64,000 nt of DNA from Neurospora crassa OR74A (taxonomy: Eukaryota; Ascomycota; Sordariomycetes; Sordariales; Sordariaceae). The notes under the pieces are model-generated. The model worked only from the letters and a program-made list of their open reading frames with translations. It was not told the origin of the DNA and made no database searches. The translations under genes and the position numbers were made by a program. This document shows positions 22,986-35,212 of the stretch, in pieces. Positions within the stretch are counted from its first letter, which is position 1. Each line of letters begins with the position of its first letter. The stretch spans positions 2,728,001 to 2,792,000 of the forward strand of contig NC_026503.1 of NCBI RefSeq assembly GCF_000182925.2, in the 5' to 3' direction.

Positions 22986-23704
22986 GGCTGAGGTTGTGCG
23001 GATCGCATGGAGGCAAAAGGGTGAAGACAGTGAACATGGGCAAGCAATGTAGCGGCCCTGACCGGAAAAAAAAGTGGACCCAAACTGACCTGGGGCTTTG
23101 GTACCACGCCGCGGGGTCTATCTAGCGTTTACTTTTCACAGCTGCTGCTGCCATGTAGCTAGTAGGCATCAGGAACCCCACGTCCCCGATCGACACCAAA
23201 CAAACACGGGGCATGAGCACAGGATGGCAACACCTACCGTAGAGACTCGCGAAAATCGCCATAGCCATTGCGCAGGAAACAAAAGACCTAAAAGGTCTAG
23301 CAGTCGCATGGCGATCGTCAATGAGCATGGACGTGATTGTTGGATACCTCTGACCCTGCATTGTCTATGGCGAAATTCTGCGAGTTTCAGACGGTAGACG
23401 TCACAGTATCAACCTTCAATATGCATACGACACATGGAAGCTCTGCAAATTCCAAGAAAGAGAGATAGATGATGGTACATGGGTATAAAGGAAAGAACTC
23501 AGCTTCGCGAAGCTATACACAGCGTCCTGCTGAAACCCAAAGTTCGTAATTCGTAATCGACAGTCATATTTGGCGTACATGCCCCTGGCCCATCGTACAA
23601 CGACCGGACTCCATCGAGCCCATTCGTGAAACCCTCAGTAACAGTAGCGACGCCATCAGCGAACGGCAACTGTCGATTGGCCATAAGCCAAGCTCAGCCC
23701 AACT
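22986..23704. other. Intergenic between mtSSB 3' end and MTO1 start
   Basis: About 720 bases including the MTO1 promoter. A short A run (23067-23073) and nothing else recognised. Confidence 0.6.
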
Positions 23705-24300
23705 TTACTGCTGCTCCTGGGCCTCGCCCTCGGCCTCGGCCTCAGTCTCGGTGGTCTCGCGGGGTCCCGTGTAGGGACGGCGGAGGACCTCGATGTTGCC
23801 TATAGTTGTTGTGGGTTAGCAATGAGCAGATGTGAAATGGAACGGCGCATTGGTGCTGATGTGACGTACGTTGAAGGATGTTGACGGCTTGTCTGTTGCG
23901 GCCCTCCTCATCGCTCCAGTTCCTCAGGGACATGTCGCCCTCGACGAAGACGGTGGTTCTGTCGCTGGCAGTCAGTTTTATCGTTCGAGAGCTGACTACA
24001 CACCACTGGGGCTAGAGTTACGCACCCCTTGGGCAGGGTCAACAGGAAGTCGCGCGCCTTGCCCTCGACAAAGCTGGTAATGTTAAACCAGCTGGTGACG
24101 CGGTCGCTACGGGGACCCGAGTTGCTGGCGACAGCATACTTGATCATCTCACGGCCCGTGCTGGTAGCGCGGACCTCGGGGGTGTCAGCAAGGTTGCCGA
24201 TGATCTGGACGCGAGCCACGCCGCGGGCGGAGGTAGAGCTGAAAGAGCGGACGGCCGGGCGGGCGGCGGCGCCAAAGACGGGGCGGAGGAAGGCGGACAT
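23705..24300 (-). CDS. rim1: Mitochondrial single-stranded DNA-binding protein (Rim1/mtSSB)
   Basis: OB-fold protein that coats single-stranded mitochondrial DNA during replication. Three exons: 24300-24026, 23958-23870 and 23799-23705, total 152 residues; introns are 67 and 70 bases with donors GTGCGT and GTACGT and acceptors ACAG and ATAG. The N-terminus (MSAFLRPVFGAAARPAVRSF) is an amphipathic basic presequence. The OB fold reads VQIIGNLADTPEVRATSTGR, then AVASNSGPRSDRVTSWFNI, then VEGKARDFLLTLPKG, then VFVEGDMSLRNW, which is the standard SSB strand order. The C-terminus is a Thr/Glu/Ala-rich acidic tail (ETEAEAEGEAQEQQ), reminiscent of the acidic tail by which bacterial SSB binds partners. 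It is divergently arranged with pre-1. Confidence 0.94.
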
Positions 24301-25730
24301 GTTGAGGGCTTGACTGGTTGGGTTGGTCGGATGGGTGGTGTTGAAGCTGTTGGAGGATCGGATTTGGACGTTTACTATGTAGACTTTAGCTTCTCTAGAG
24401 GGGTTCCAGCTGGCTTCTAGACGTTTCAATTCGTCGCGTCCAGGTCCCCAAATCCACCACCGATTTCTTTTCTCCATGATGCATGGGGTCCGATAAGATA
24501 AGAGATCCATCCAGTTAGCGTCGGCGCTGCTTCCGTACGTACCTGTGTAATGGCTGTCTATGTGCACACCATGGCGTCAAAAAAGCATCTTGCCCACACT
24601 ACACTTAACACTTCCCTAGCTTTGCACTGCAGCCAACACCGTAACTTCAATTTAACCGTTTCCTGTGATTTCGTTGTTCTCATCTTCCATTTCTTCATCA
24701 CACCAACCATGGCCATCAAACGGTGGGAATTTCTTCTTCTGATGTGAGCTCCTCGGAAGTCTTAGGTCGATTTCCGAAATTGGATCCCACTCGACCGACT
24801 GCCTCATCAGGCCTTGTTGTTGATATCACTCATCACCAAGTTACTATCTTTACCTCCCTTGATGGGTAACATATCACAATCTACAGCAGCTTGATCTTCA
24901 GCCCTCCAAGGACGATGGCAACTAAGCAAAGACCGGCAACAGGCAATCTGCTACCCACCGGAAGCCACCCAGCTTTCCGGGACCGGGCGTTAACAGCCAA
25001 ATCCCGAGCGCGCTCTCGGTCGGCAGAGCACGTGGTTTGTACCACCACCATGCTGAGGATCTCGGGTTACACTCAACGGCACCGAAAGAAGTTACACCAA
25101 CAAGCTCGATTCGGCCGCTTCTACTATGCCGATTGACAAACGGCAACTACACTCCATTTTTAAACAACCGCGATGCTAAGTTTGCTTTCGGGAAAATGAG
25201 CCTGCGACAACTTACACGTTCTTTCTCCCCATCTTTGGTTGAGGCCCGCGCTAAACCGCTTTTGGGTTTGAATAGAGCCTCAATAAGGATGCTCGGTTTG
25301 AATACACTACTCTATAGTAGACATCGGATGGCAGACTCATTCATCACCTACACCAAACTTTATTGCTTTTGGGTTCGCTCCACCAGCGCGATTGAGACAT
25401 TCCGTCTTTCCCATTCACAGATCTTTCCTATAAGCTGCCGTCTCTGAATAGATCAATAGATCATGCTACGACCCGACTCCATTCTAGCCATCGTCGGCGT
25501 CATGCCTCTCTTGAACTTCCTCTTCTCATTTTAGCCCCTGCTTTGACTTTGGTTTTAACGCTGATATCATCGCCATCCTCGCCTTTGTCGTCGCCCATTT
25601 GATGTCAGCCCTCATCTGTTGTCCCATTACGCCAATCACTCTCTGCTCGGACTTTCGCGAGTTTCTGTATCACCCGTGCATCGAAAGCACAGAAACATCC
25701 GTCACGGGTCTATGAAGAAGAGTTTTCAAA
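24301..25730. other. Divergent intergenic region mtSSB - pre-1
   Basis: About 1.4 kb holding both promoters and probably a long pre-1 leader. Short upstream ATGs occur before the pre-1 start, for example at 25503 and 25601; whether they are in the mRNA cannot be told here. Confidence 0.5.
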
Positions 25731-28037
25731 ATGAACAACACTGATTCTTGGGCAAGTGTCGCCAACATTACCACCCCCTACACGACCACACCCGAAGAAC
25801 GACTTGGCCCTCCCGCTCCTTACACCGATATTGGCCTCCAGGTCAACCTCTTCTTCAGAGTCTTTCTGGGCATCCTCGGAATCCTCATTCCTCTCGTGCC
25901 TGCGAGGCTATTATGGATTAATGGCGAATTTTCTGCCACGGTACATTGCATGTCGACAGTCACGCTCAACTTCTTTTACGTCGTCAACTCGCTCATATGG
26001 CGAGACAACAACGTCAAGAAGTGGTATGCTGGCTATGGGTGGTGCGATTTCCATACTTACGTCTTCTTTGCGGTTGAAACCGTCTTTCACACCACTCTCT
26101 TCGACATCATGCTCGGTCTTGCCAACAAGATTGGTAACCCGCGCGTCACCAGCCTCAGTCCTAAGGAAAAGAAACGCAAGGACCGAATTTCGGCCCTCAT
26201 CATCTTCGGAAATCCGTTGTTACAGGTCTTGCTCACTTACTTCATCATCACGCAACGGTACGACGTCTTCACCCTTGCCGGTTGCAATGCCGTCTTTGAT
26301 CCCAATGGCGTCTTCTTTGTTTTCTTCATTCTCCCCTCGCCAGTCTTCACGGTTGGGGCAGCAGGCTTGGCAGGTAAGATATACAGTCAAGTCCATGGAA
26401 TGTTTCGTCATCGCTTACAATGTATACAGGAGTTTGCTTTTACAAGTACCGACAGCTGGAGAAACTCACTCGCGAAGTCCTACCAAGTGATGATAGTATA
26501 CGAACCGCGAGACAAAAACGCCTGCGGAGAAAGCTCTACTTTCTCACTCTCTCTATTCTCGTGTTAGTTGTGCCGATTGTTTGCGTCTTCTTCGTCTTCA
26601 ACCTCATTCAGGGTTGGCCGTGGACGCTGCCGTTCGACCTTCATCGCATTCACGCCAACATCAACTTTGTCTCGTTCACAACGACGGAAAGAATGCAAGT
26701 CTCCACAGTTCTTACCAATTATGTTCCAGTGGTGAGCTCGGTGGCCATTTGCATCACCTTCGGTACAACAGTTGAGGCATATAACCAATATCGCTTGGTT
26801 CTCGTTTTTCTTGGCTTAGGAAAGATTTGGCCCAAGCTGTATCAAGAATATGACCCCGATGAGTCTGAACCACCATCTGAGCTTAGTACGCAAACAAGTT
26901 CGCAATCGTGGTGGTCATCCATGACGAAAAACGGCAAAAGGGGTACAGTCACAAGGTATGAAACTCACAAGCCTCACAACATAACCATCACATGAGACCA
27001 TCTGGATGCTAACGTACAGTTGATTGAACAGCTATAGTGGAAACGACTTCTCTATCCTTCCTAATACCGAGGACATACCCCTCACAAACCGACTAAACCC
27101 TGCACAAACTACGGGTGAAGGCTCTCATACCGGTCCCCGTTCTCCATATGAGGAATTCAGAAAAGAGTTCTCGGACTTGTACCCTAGCCAGTCCTCACCC
27201 ACAGCAAATGTCGACCATAATCCCTGGCCCGATTTGTCAGATGATCCCTCCCCTCCAGCGCGCAACCCATGGTATCTCCGACCGAATGCTTTCCACGTCC
27301 CTATCACATTGCCAATGCCACTATCACCCATTTACATACCATCCCTGCACGCGGGTCAAGCAAAGAAGACGGAGGGAAAGCAGAAACGGACGACTGTTAA
27401 CAAGCTTTCTCAAGGCTACACCACACTCAGCAGCTCCTCCACAACAATCCTACCGCCTTCGAATTCACCTACCTGCCCTCTTCCGCCGATTCCAACCCCC
27501 ACATTCTCCTCAAGACATTCACCACAGGAGGAGCGATATCGGGCGACGAGAAAGGCACAAAAACAGAAAGAACCAGATACGCTACACAGCACAGGCAATG
27601 GGACACTGAAGAACCCATTGATGCCAGCGGCGCCATGGAGTCCCTTTGCTTCCAGCCACACCAACACTACCCTAGGAGTTGACACACGCGTGTGGTCCCA
27701 GAAGGACAAAGACGACTCTGCAGGCCATGCCCAAGACTCGCCAATCTCCCATTCTTCTCGTTCAACCACAGGACCTCCTCAGATTTCACCGCCGCCATCA
27801 TACAGTGTCGCTGTCGGCCAAGAATTCTCCTTTGCTTCCGCTTCCGATCGATCGACGGGACTCGGAATCAGTCCGCCTGAAAATCAACAGATTGGGACGG
27901 CGTTAGGACATCCACCGAGAGGCGGGGTGGTCAGGGTTGAGACCCATATAGCGAGTGAGATTGAGGTTATTGGTGGTTCTGGACGTGATGATGGGAATGA
28001 TCATGATGATGATCGACGAAGTGGAAGGGAGTGGTAG
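25731..28037 (+). CDS. pre-1: Pheromone receptor PRE-1 (Ste3-class GPCR)
   Basis: Seven-helix receptor for the lipopeptide mating pheromone. In N. crassa PRE-1 is needed by mat A females for trichogyne attraction and fertility. Exons 25731-26373, 26430-26955 and 27032-28037 give 724 residues; introns are 56 and 76 bases (donors GTAAGA, GTATGA; second branch site GCTAAC). Helices are visible at about residues 36-62 (LFFRVFLGILGILIPLVPARLLW is the spaced sense of it), 70-90, 108-128, 153-175, 195-222, 258-282 and 315-340. Ste3 hallmarks include the Arg-rich third loop (RTARQKRLRRKLYF) and WPWTLPFDLHRIHANI between helices 6 and 7. After helix 7 comes an exceptionally long, Pro/Ser/Thr-rich cytoplasmic tail of roughly 380 residues. 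A 46-base T run begins 21 bases after the stop. Confidence 0.95.
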
Positions 28038-28056
28038 GTGAGGGCGATGGAGGCGC

Positions 28057-28057
<1 letters not shown>

Positions 28058-28103
<46 letters not shown>
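28058..28103. repeat. Poly(T) run, 46 bases
   Basis: Uninterrupted T run just behind the pre-1 stop codon, thus probably within its 3' UTR as poly(U) if the transcript extends that far. Confidence 0.9.
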
Positions 28104-28104
<1 letters not shown>

Positions 28105-31100
28105 GAAAACAGAGCGTTGGTTTTGTGGGTTATGCGTTTGTGTAATAGCAGGTCATTTCGGGGCCTTCGAAAAAGTTAATGGTCGAAAAGGATTGAGCTT
28201 ACGGTTGAAGAGTGAGTGTCTGGGTGGGAGACATAATTTGGCTTGGGTGGCGATCTTTGAGGGTCCGTGATGGAGATACCCCCTTTTAAACTATTCTTCG
28301 AGTTTGCTTGATGCTATAAGCAGCCCTTAATCCTTTTGTCCAGCCTATGTTTATGGGCTCCATTTTTCATTATACTTTCTATTCACTTGACGGCTCTTGG
28401 CTTACGTACGGATACTCAACCAAGAACGAATGTCCATTTCTGTCCGTAGCAGTCCGACATCCAGTGAGTATTTTGGCCACAGCCATCCAGTTATGCCTCA
28501 TCCTACCTACTCATGTATTATACAGGTACAATTTTACTTATGCACGCATTATTTCATAAGTTTCCACTTGAGACATACGAACGTAGTGTGTTTCTGTTTC
28601 GCATGGCTATGGCTGCGGCCATGTTGATGTACTTTTAGTCGAAGGTATACGACCTAGGGTCGTAAAAGCACCGCACGATGAAGGGCGGTCTGGTACTGTG
28701 TGTTCTTGACGTGTTTAAGATCAAAGTGTGCAAGATTTGTAGCAATGAAGGATAAAAGAGAAGCCAAGATGTGGATTCATCAGCTACATACTCCTAATCA
28801 GGTCTCCTGAACAATCTCCTACCACTTTAGGTCATTGACGATAGTGTGATGGAAGTTGTATTGACAATGGCATGTTCAGTCGTGGTTTATTGAATGACAT
28901 CAAATCTTAGGACAAGACAAGGGTGGATGGTTAGGTAACAGTGGTAACCATGGGAGCTGGAGAAAAGGCATAATGATGGATATTGACTATAGTCTTCAGG
29001 ACGGCTTTGATCAAATAACTGTCTGTCCATGGTCATACGGCAGCCTTTGTGCTTTCTTGAAAAACCTGCTTTACATTTTTCATATGTCTTTCTTTGACTT
29101 CAAGCCGAGCGTTCGTATACACATTCCATGAACTAAATAATGGCGACATGATGAAGGACAGAGGTGACACAAGGAGAAACAAATGGCATGCCGGTCATCA
29201 ACTTCGGAAACAGCGCCAATCAACGAATAGGAGCGCAAAGGGATGATAATTCTACCAACAAGGGGCAATCACATCTTTAGACCGTCAGTTGCCATCTATC
29301 CCGACTTCGGGAACAATGAACGAGTGGAGGGAGAGAAGAATAAATCGAACGACAGAAAACAACGTTCGAGGCCACCAATAACGTTAAGACGTACACAACG
29401 GACCAATTGTCCAATCGGCGCTGCAAAGAAGCCGTCCCGGTATAATGGACACCCGGTACGTTCAGCAAGAGAGCCCCGGCCAGGAAAGAAAACTACGACG
29501 ACGACAGTGGGGGGAACTACTGAACAAGGAAAAAGGACGTCCGTCAATCATGTACCGTATCTAGCCTTTCCCTTCTTCCTCTTTTGTCGTCGCTTTCACC
29601 ACCTTGCCCGATTCTGTTGAGATGGTTGGGCAATGGGAACGGAACCAGGGCCGCATGCTTCCCTTTTTGTGTTTATTTTCTTTCCGCTTCGCTCGGCTTT
29701 CTCATCAGCCATTTTGGCAGCCCAACCCAGAAGGTAAGGAAGCAAAGAGGCTATGAGCTGCGTGCGGCTCGGAAGGTCGGACCAGAGTGAGACCTGTTCG
29801 GACTAAGACCAAACCAGATGAGAAACCGAGCGAGTCCTTCGAGTAAAATCCATCATAACCGGCTCGGATTTCCTTATTTCCAACTGTCGGTCAGCAGCGG
29901 TCTGTGCCCTGACGAGCCGACGGACTGGGTATACATAAATGAGACATGAGGCCGTGCGCGTTCGGACCGCTCTGTGGTGGCATCCATCGCCCTTCCATCA
30001 GCTAGGGGATTCTCACATCGGAATTTCGAGATAGGAAGCAACGAACCCATACTAGACTCGCGTCGGTTACGTAGGCGACAGTCGGGATTGTCACACCACT
30101 CACAATCCACCCGGACGCTATTGGCAGCGGCGGTGTGACCGTTAAGGACCTTTGTAACTTCTTTTTTCGAAGGTTGTCCCCCGTGAGTATGCCGTTCCTG
30201 AAAGTGGTCAAGATGCCCTTTGATGTCGGGGACTTCCAGCTGTCAAAATCACGGCTAGACCCAGTGATCGACATGCTCAGGTGCGTTTTTGTAGTGTACC
30301 ACTACTGCACGGCACATGCTGTACCTTACACTAGGAAATGCGCCCAGTTATCATTGGACGACCTTAGGATGCAAACCTGGCATATGGTTGGTAGAGGTAC
30401 CTTGCAGTGTGTCCTGTGCTTTTAGTGTAGACCTCAAAGTTTGAGAGCAGCATGGGTAAATAGAAACCGCCAATGTGTTCCATTTATCATCGTAAGGATA
30501 CAGCTGGGAGATAGTCCAAGTCACAGAGAGACGGACTATGTACATTGTATGGTACCGACCTCTGAGTGCTACCGTAGCTCGTGGCTTCGGGTGATCGGTT
30601 CCCTTCAGTTGTAACGGGGTGACAAAATTGTTCCAAGTGCTGCTGGAGCTTGACGAGGAGGAAGCGAAGCAAAGTGTACCAAATTGCCTGTGGGCTTGAA
30701 GAAACAAAGAGAGGAAAAGGAAAGTGTCTTGGCTGACTTGGCGCCACGCAAGATAGGTAACTGGAAGACTTGGTGACGTGGCTTGTCAGCTAAGCATTTC
30801 GCCTACATCACTAGTAAACGCTATCAAGGCATGGGGTTTCCGATGTACTGGTAAACACAAGAGGTGTATCCTACGGCTGAATGAAGACCACTTATTGGCA
30901 CAAACCTGCCAAGACGCCTAGATGCTAAATTTACACCGTCAAAGAAATTGGAGAGATACACGGCCACGAGTCGTGAACAGCGACAGAGCCTCCCGTAGAG
31001 GTATGATGATTCCTTACCTAAGGGAGATATCCAGGCGGGTTGCAATCCTCAACTCTTGGAGTACTTAGCCAGGAGTTATGCTTGATAATTAGTATGTAGC

Positions 31101-32005
31101 GCTATGCATTATACTACAGCTTAGTGCCCTACCAGGTAGCTAGAGCTTCAACTTCCATGGTTGGAACCAGGAGGCGCAAACTTGTTAAGGTAGGTTAGAA
31201 TAACAGTGTCCAGTCAGTACTACTACCCCCCAAAAAGCCCGAGCATAGGTAGGGTACGAAATACACTGCGAATGAGAAAACCGAGGCTCACCATGTTCAT
31301 TTTCATAGTGAACAACGGCCGGCCCGGCCATTAGGTTGGGTCGGACAAAGTGAAGCTGTCAATTCCCACCCCGGAGTAGTGTATCTGGCAGAAGGAAGCT
31401 GCGTGAAGTTCGGCAGGTACGGATCGATTGCTATGTGACGGATTTGTAGGGATCAGCTCGTAAGCAAATTGCCTGTAAACAGCAGGGACAGGCTCACATA
31501 CTCGCGAGTTTTCGTCCCATCACACCGCATCTCCTCAACTTTATAGACTTGCGGGATACCTTGCTCCCCCACGGGCAGACCAAATGCCGGTTCAGGATTC
31601 CTGGTCAGCATAACGCCCACCACCCACAGACAGAACGGGAGTCTTATCGAAACGGAGGGAGTCGACAAGCATACGTACCCGCTTTGAAGCTTGTATGTAC
31701 TTGTGGATATGATACTGCAAAAAGTTTTCCTTCTTTTTTTTTTTTTCCTCCTTCCCCTTGACAATCTTGACAAAACCGTGTTGCATTCCGGTCTCTACTC
31801 TGATATCCACAACTAGTATCCATGCTGGGCATCTACGTTACGCTTTCATGCACCATTGTACGCCATGATTGGCGTTTACGTTAGGCGCGGTCGGGAACCT
31901 TCCCTTTCTCGTTTCTTTGCGCTTCCTTTCCACTTTTGCTAACGCCCTTGAGTCATCCCGAGAGGCTCGTCGGGTTAGAGGTGGAAATGTTTCGCGTTCT
32001 TGCAC
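28104..32005. other. Gene-poor region between pre-1 and the transposon relic
   Basis: About 3.9 kb of normal base composition in which I see no supported gene, RNA gene or repeat of note. GTAGTG-TAC-CACTAC, a six-base-arm inverted repeat, lies at about 30291-30305. A T-rich tract is at about 31732-31746. Open frames reach at most about 125 codons and lack features. Confidence 0.45.
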
Positions 32006-32007
32006 TA

Positions 32008-32099
32008 CTTGGGGGTTAGCGGTGGAGTCTTTTGCCAACCCCCTCTCATAAAAGAGGGGGAAAATTTTCTGTGGGACAACCGTTTAATATAGGACAAGC
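32008..32099 (+). repeat. Left terminal inverted repeat (92 bp)
   Basis: Starts CTTGGGGGTTAGCGGTGG. It contains an internal hairpin, CCCCCTCT and AGAGGGGG around CATAAA (32039-32060). It differs from the right end at two positions only. Confidence 0.9.
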
Positions 32100-32249
32100 C
32101 ACATAGTAAACCACTAGTAATATAACCCATCCCCATACTAAACCACTACATTACACACTACAACAACATTGTTAGAAGCCGTTAGAAATCTAGTATATTA
32201 TTCAATTAGGTAGTAAGTAAATAAAAGAGCAAGTTGCAGTTATTGCTCA

Positions 32250-34972
32250 TTATTTTCTAGTACTAGCGCCCCCTCTACTAATAGTATTAGTACTAGTGCT
32301 AGTACCTCCTCTATTGTTGGTACTAGTACTACCTCCTCTATTACCGCCTCCCTTCTTACTAGTATACTCTTTATACGTACCGCTTACTTTCTTACCTGCA
32401 TTTGAGGTTTTATAGTACTCTCAATATACTTTATAACCCCGTAGTATAGCATTAATTCAAAAGATTATAATTGTAATAGAGTAGAGGGATCGATGGCTAG
32501 TATTAATAGTCTAGCTTATATAGTATAAGGTCTGGGGGTAGCGGGCGGGTTAAAGAGACGGTAGTTAATTGATTGGAGCGGTAGTAATTTAACCTCCTCC
32601 TCCTCCTCCTTATCCCTATTATCCTCTCCCTTATAGAGTTCTTTATAATTAGCTTCCTCCTTATTATTATTAATTAAAATATTCTTATTTTTAAAGAGGG
32701 TATCGATTATTTATATATTAAAATAATTAACAACGTCGGTAGTAATTTTAATAGTAATAGTGGGTTGTTAAGGTGGGTGAGGGGGGGAGGATAGGGGGTC
32801 GGTTGGTTGAACGGTAGAAGTAGGTTGTATAATAGAGGGATTATTATTTAGATTAATATTAACTAAGTTATTAGAGAAGAGGTAAGAGGGGTTACCCTAT
32901 ACTTTCTTAAAGATTGTTAGTACTAGTATACCAACCGTATTACGAGTAAATAACCTATCCCCCTCCTCCTTATCCCTCTTATTGAATATATCCTCCTTAT
33001 AGACCGGTATATACTTATCCTTTAATTGCTCCTTCCTCTAATTATTAAGGTAGATTTGCTATATAACTTTCCCTTTACTATTAACCGGGTCTTTAATCTA
33101 GTTATTATAAATTTACTTTTAAATCTTCTTATTATATAATTTGACGGTTATTAGCTGCCTCTTCTCCTTAGCTAACTATTTTCGCTATTGCCTTTCGATA
33201 GTACATTAATTGAAATCCCCCTTTGAAAGATTTAATACTTTACCCTTATAGGGTACTTTATATACCCGTCTCCTTATTTTATAATCGAAGTTGGCTGCCT
33301 TCTTCCGATTTTAATAATTGTACTCTTATATAGTATTGTACGTTAATAGCGCTTTATAAATTACAACTTTAGCAGCGTAATAACGGATACGTATTAGCGA
33401 GTTGAATGTATAGTAGTATTTATCTTTGATGTAGGTAATAATTTTAGTAGCTTTTTAAAAGCGGTCCTCTTTAGGGAGTAATGAGGGTAAAGCGGGGTTG
33501 GCTTTCTTAAGTTACTTCGTTCGGATTTGCATTAGGATTCTTATACAATTAATTAGCTATATACTAGTATTAGAAAACCCATTAAGGATATTGTACCTAA
33601 TTATATTACTATTAAGGATATATTAAAGTATTAAGGATACTATAGTTAGTAGGGATATAGGACGATAGTATAGGAGGGGAAGTGAATTTCGAATTCTTTA
33701 ATAAATATAGTGCGAATAAAGTTGAACTCTCTATATTGAACGAATTACCGCAATACTTTCTAGTAATAAGCTTTGAGGGACGAGAATACCCTAATATTAA
33801 ACGGTTGTATTATATAGGTTGAGTAGGGAGGTAATATTATTAATATAATATTAAAGGTATTAATATATTTTTTAATTTCTATACTATAGTAACTACTAAA
33901 TCCGTCGATAATTAATAGATAGTAAATTAATCGGTATAGCCTTCTTAACCCTATTCCGTTACTTAAATTATTAAATTTCTTACTAGTATAATTAATTCTA
34001 TATTAATTATACCTAAATTAGTTTTAAAAAGAGAACCCTTTATCTCCTAGCTTATAGCCGTCCTCCTCCTTTAATTTCGTAAACGTCGGGGATAAGTAGA
34101 AGGAGTATTAATTGAAATACTTTAACTAGTTAAGTGTAAGGTCGGCATTCGAGAAGCTAATCGGTAATTTAGTAAAGCAGATAGTATTATTAAGGTCGTT
34201 AGTAATAAAATCCTCAGTTAAATTAATTTTAAATATTATATAAATAGGGATAGTCTTACTAATTACACTTATACTAGCCATAAGGGTAGCCGACTTTCGG
34301 TTAGCAATATTATTAATCTTTAGCTAGAATATAGAGAAACGGTAAATATTTACCCCTATATAAATTTATTAGCAAAGCAATATACTAACTTACCTTCTAC
34401 CTCGCTAAATCCCTAAATACAATTACCCTTACGCGCCCGCCCGCTACGTAACTAAATTTTACTTTTATTTTATTATAGTTTTAAACGTTGCTACTAATAA
34501 TATTGTACTTCTTGAGTACGGCTTCGTAATTGTTAAACTACTTATTAACGGACTCCTTATTTAATTCCTAGAACCTCCTTTTAATATTAATAGTACGGTA
34601 AATTATAATTTTCAATTCTAGATAGTCTTTAAGGAAGTTCGCTAATTATATTGCATTACAGCTCTTTAGCGCGCCCCGCAACGACTATAACCGATTTACT
34701 ATACTAATTACTATTTAATATAGCACGGGAAACCATCCTTAGAAATAAAATATTACGTACAATACAATAGTATTCTCTTCGACGGCTATTAATATACGGG
34801 GGCAACCTTTTAAGTACAACAATATAATTAATTTACTATACTCTATTAGCAATTTAATATAGCGAGATATTGAGGTACGCGATTTGCTAGTAATAGTAGT
34901 AATCTCTCTAATAGTCGGCGGTTTGTACGATATTCTAAAGCGCTCGATACGTTGGCGGGCAGTCAAATACAT
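32250..34972 (-). pseudogene. Decayed Fot1/pogo transposase
   Basis: The relic can be read on the minus strand in segments. The first, open from 34972 to 34739, starts MYLTARQRIERFRISYKPPT and contains PTIREITTITSKSRTSISRY, which looks like a DNA-binding helix-turn-helix. After many stops a second segment shows IDGFSSYYS (about 33917-33890) and LPPYSTYIIQPFNIRVFSSL (about 33850-33790), which corresponds to the DDE_1 family block usually reading DGHxSH and LPPHSSHxLQPLDVxxF. The third segment (about 33280-32950) is Lys/Glu/Gln-rich with stops where CAA or CAG would be expected; the fourth (about 32830-32750) is Pro-rich (QPTDPLSSPPHPP then TAA). The frame between segments was not rebuilt, and the boundaries are approximate. 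Confidence 0.75.
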
Positions 34973-35212
34973 ACGCGTACTGCGGTAGCTAACGGGCGCC
35001 TCCCCTACTTTATTGAAATATTTATTAAAATTTATTACCGTACGTTAACTTTTATTAATCTATGGATATATACGGATTACTTACTTTTACAATTTTATAG
35101 GGTAGAAGGTTGGAAATAGTAAGTTAGTATATAGTTGTGTTACCGATGTGTACAATGTTAAAAAGTGGTTTTGCGCGGCGTTAATAGCCGATTCTATATA
35201 GTATAAATCGGC

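Noticed and set aside
25756-26490. 244-codon open frame in another frame of the pre-1 exon
   Set aside because: Shadow of the receptor; Ser/Arg-rich, no membrane helices.
31964-32007. Extending the transposon ends outward past the TA
   Set aside because: Identity between the two sides stops at CAC-TA / TA-CAC, so the boundary was set at the TA pair.
32255-32345. Repeated AGTACTAGT-like units as a CRISPR or satellite array
   Set aside because: Irregular TAGTAC repeats within RIP-mutated sequence; no constant repeats with unique spacers, and CRISPR is not expected in a fungal genome.
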